Source: an uncultured beta proteobacterium (GTDB lineage Bacteria; Pseudomonadota; Gammaproteobacteria; Burkholderiales; Burkholderiaceae_C). Taken from it: a stretch of DNA of 6,596 nucleotides. Positions 5,629 through 6,596 of the stretch are shown one piece after another (position 1 is the stretch's first letter; every line of letters begins with the position of its first letter). The stretch is taken from the NCBI GenBank assembly GCA_903944555.1, contig CAJASG010000149.1, positions 1 through 6,596 of the forward strand. Reading direction: 5' to 3'. The translations under genes were made by a program, and so were the position numbers. Below the pieces are notes generated by a model. It saw only the letters and a list, made by a program, of their open reading frames with translations, did no database searches and was not told where the DNA came from.

Positions 5629-6054
5629 TTTCAAGGGGCTTCGTCTCTCAGTCTGGATGCAAAAGGTCGGCTCTCTGTTCCGACCCGGCACCGTGACGTC
5701 CTGAGTGCGACGGCGGCAGGCCTCTTGACCATCACCAAGCATCCTGATGGATGCCTGTGGGTGTTTCCCCGTCCGGAATGGGAGAAATTTCGCACCGGCA
5801 TCGCCGCCATGCCCCAATCTGCGCAGTGGGTGAAACGCTTCTTCCTTGGTAACGCCATGGACGTGGAGATGGATGGCACTGGGCGCGTGCTGGTGTCGCC
5901 TGAGCTGCGCGAGGCCGCTGGTTTAGGCAAGGATGCGTGGCTAATGGGGATGGGTACTTATTTCGAGTTGTGGGATAAGGCAACCTACGATGCCAAAGAG
6001 GCCGTCTTCAAGCAAGGCGAGTTGCCGGATGCATTCAAGGATTTTTCCTTCTAA
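5626..6054 (+). CDS. mraZ: Transcriptional regulator MraZ
   Basis: MraZ is the DNA-binding repressor at the head of the dcw cluster. It forms ring-shaped oligomers of two-lobed AbrB/SpoVT-like folds and associates with the nucleoid. The 142-residue product has both tandem lobes with their DxxxR signatures: DAKGR (11-15) in the first, followed by LSVPTRHRD, and DGTGR (83-87) in the second, followed by [13 protein letters not shown]. Other family features are [17 protein letters not shown] (39-55) and the C-terminal [11 protein letters not shown] (113-123). The length is near that of E. coli MraZ (152). The GTG start is supported by AAGGGG at suitable spacing and by the family N-terminus. The AGTG array directly upstream is the expected autoregulatory target. 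rsmH follows after 3 nt, so the two are co-transcribed and probably translationally coupled. Confidence 0.97.
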   Translation: MFQGASSLSLDAKGRLSVPTRHRDVLSATAAGLLTITKHPDGCLWVFPRPEWEKFRTGIAAMPQSAQWVKRFFLGNAMDVEMDGTGRVLVSPELREAAGLGKDAWLMGMGTYFELWDKATYDAKEAVFKQGELPDAFKDFSF

Positions 6055-6057
6055 GGT

Positions 6058-6596
6058 ATGTCAGTGGAAACTCCTTGGATCCACTCCACGGTATTGTTGA
6101 ACGAAGCGGTCGATGCGCTGTTCAATGATGGCGACGACCTGTATGCGGGCGCAGCCGATGGCACTTACGTCGATGCGACCTTCGGGCGAGGTGGGCATTC
6201 CCGTCTCATCCTGTCGCGTCTTGCCCCTGCTGGGCGACTCATCGCTTTTGACCGTGATCCGGATGCCGTAGCGCAGTCCGTTGCCATTCAGGACCCCCGT
6301 TTTTCCATTCGCCATGAGGGTTTTTCGCATTTGCGCGAGTTGCCGTCTGGCAGTTTGGCTGGCGTTTTGATGGATTTGGGTGTGAGCTCTCCCCAGATTG
6401 ACAACCCCGTGCGCGGATTCAGCTTCCGGTTTGAAGGACCGCTGGATATGCGCATGGACACGACACGCGGAGAGAGCGTGGCCCAATGGCTGGAAACAGC
6501 TGAAGTTAATCAGATCGCGGAGGTGATACGTGAATATGGCGAAGAACGGTTTGCTGGGGCAATTGCAAAGGCGATTGTTGCTCGCCGACAGGAACG
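6058..6596 (+). CDS. rsmH: 16S rRNA (cytosine(1402)-N(4))-methyltransferase RsmH, N-terminal part (runs off right edge)
   Basis: RsmH (MraW) uses S-adenosylmethionine to N4-methylate C1402 of 16S rRNA in the ribosomal P site. The frame is open to the window edge: 179 codons of a family usually about 310 long. Seen are the N-terminal [13 protein letters not shown] (9-21), the SAM-binding loop [14 protein letters not shown] (39-52), acidic DRDPDA (65-70), the signature [14 protein letters not shown] (104-117), [15 protein letters not shown] (120-134), and [15 protein letters not shown] (160-174). All closely match E. coli RsmH. ATG 6058 lies 3 nt after the mraZ stop with AAGG only one base ahead, too close for a normal Shine-Dalgarno, which suggests reinitiation. 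GTG 6064, two codons on, has AAGG at a better 7-nt spacing and gives [12 protein letters not shown], equal in length to the E. coli N-terminus; it is a credible alternative start. Confidence 0.96.
   Translation, partial: MSVETPWIHSTVLLNEAVDALFNDGDDLYAGAADGTYVDATFGRGGHSRLILSRLAPAGRLIAFDRDPDAVAQSVAIQDPRFSIRHEGFSHLRELPSGSLAGVLMDLGVSSPQIDNPVRGFSFRFEGPLDMRMDTTRGESVAQWLETAEVNQIAEVIREYGEERFAGAIAKAIVARRQE

Overview
This 6.6 kb stretch looks like core chromosome from a betaproteobacterium of the order Burkholderiales, most likely family Comamonadaceae (Rhodoferax/Polaromonas/Acidovorax-like). The assignment is an inference. It rests on moderately high-GC coding sequence, on a DksA whose degenerate zinc finger is of the alpha/betaproteobacterial type, and on the gene order (COG0523 GTPase, dksA, STAS-like protein, hslV, hslU, mraZ, rsmH). 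All genes are on the + strand. There is no mobile element, CRISPR array, tRNA or rRNA.

Layout. (1) 2-466: the 3' end of a CobW/COG0523 metal-chaperone GTPase with a very histidine-rich metal-binding segment. (2) 467-653: a short GC-rich leader, read here as untranslated. (3) 654-1667: dksA, encoding a normal DksA core behind a roughly 180-residue Lys/Ala/Pro/Val-rich, histone-H1-like N-terminal tail. (4) 1711-3426: an uncharacterised 571-residue protein with a helical TPR-like middle, a degenerate STAS-like domain and a C-terminal STAS-like domain. (5) 3498-5365: hslV and hslU, the two subunits of the HslVU (ClpQY) ATP-dependent protease, overlapping by ATGA. (6) 5366-5625: a 260-bp AT-rich intergenic region packed with short direct repeats, which carries the promoter/operator of the division and cell wall (dcw) cluster. 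(7) 5626-6054: mraZ, and (8) from 6058 to the right edge: the 5' part of rsmH (mraW), the first two dcw genes.

How the parts fit. The first half concerns metal handling, stringent-response transcription control and proteostasis. The second half opens the dcw operon. The best regulatory signal is just upstream of mraZ: four AGTG units exactly 10 nt apart (5541, 5551, 5561, 5571), with degenerate in-register units at 5521 and 5581. This matches the known architecture of MraZ operators (short repeats with 10-nt period), so mraZ is very probably autoregulated here. Three further copies of an AAGTCCTT-type repeat upstream are not explained by the standard MraZ model.

The window is mostly ordinary housekeeping DNA. 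I see no convincing new multi-gene system. The items most worth a second look are the repeat-rich mraZ control region, the H1-like tail on DksA and its probable GTG start, and the uncharacterised STAS/TPR-like protein.
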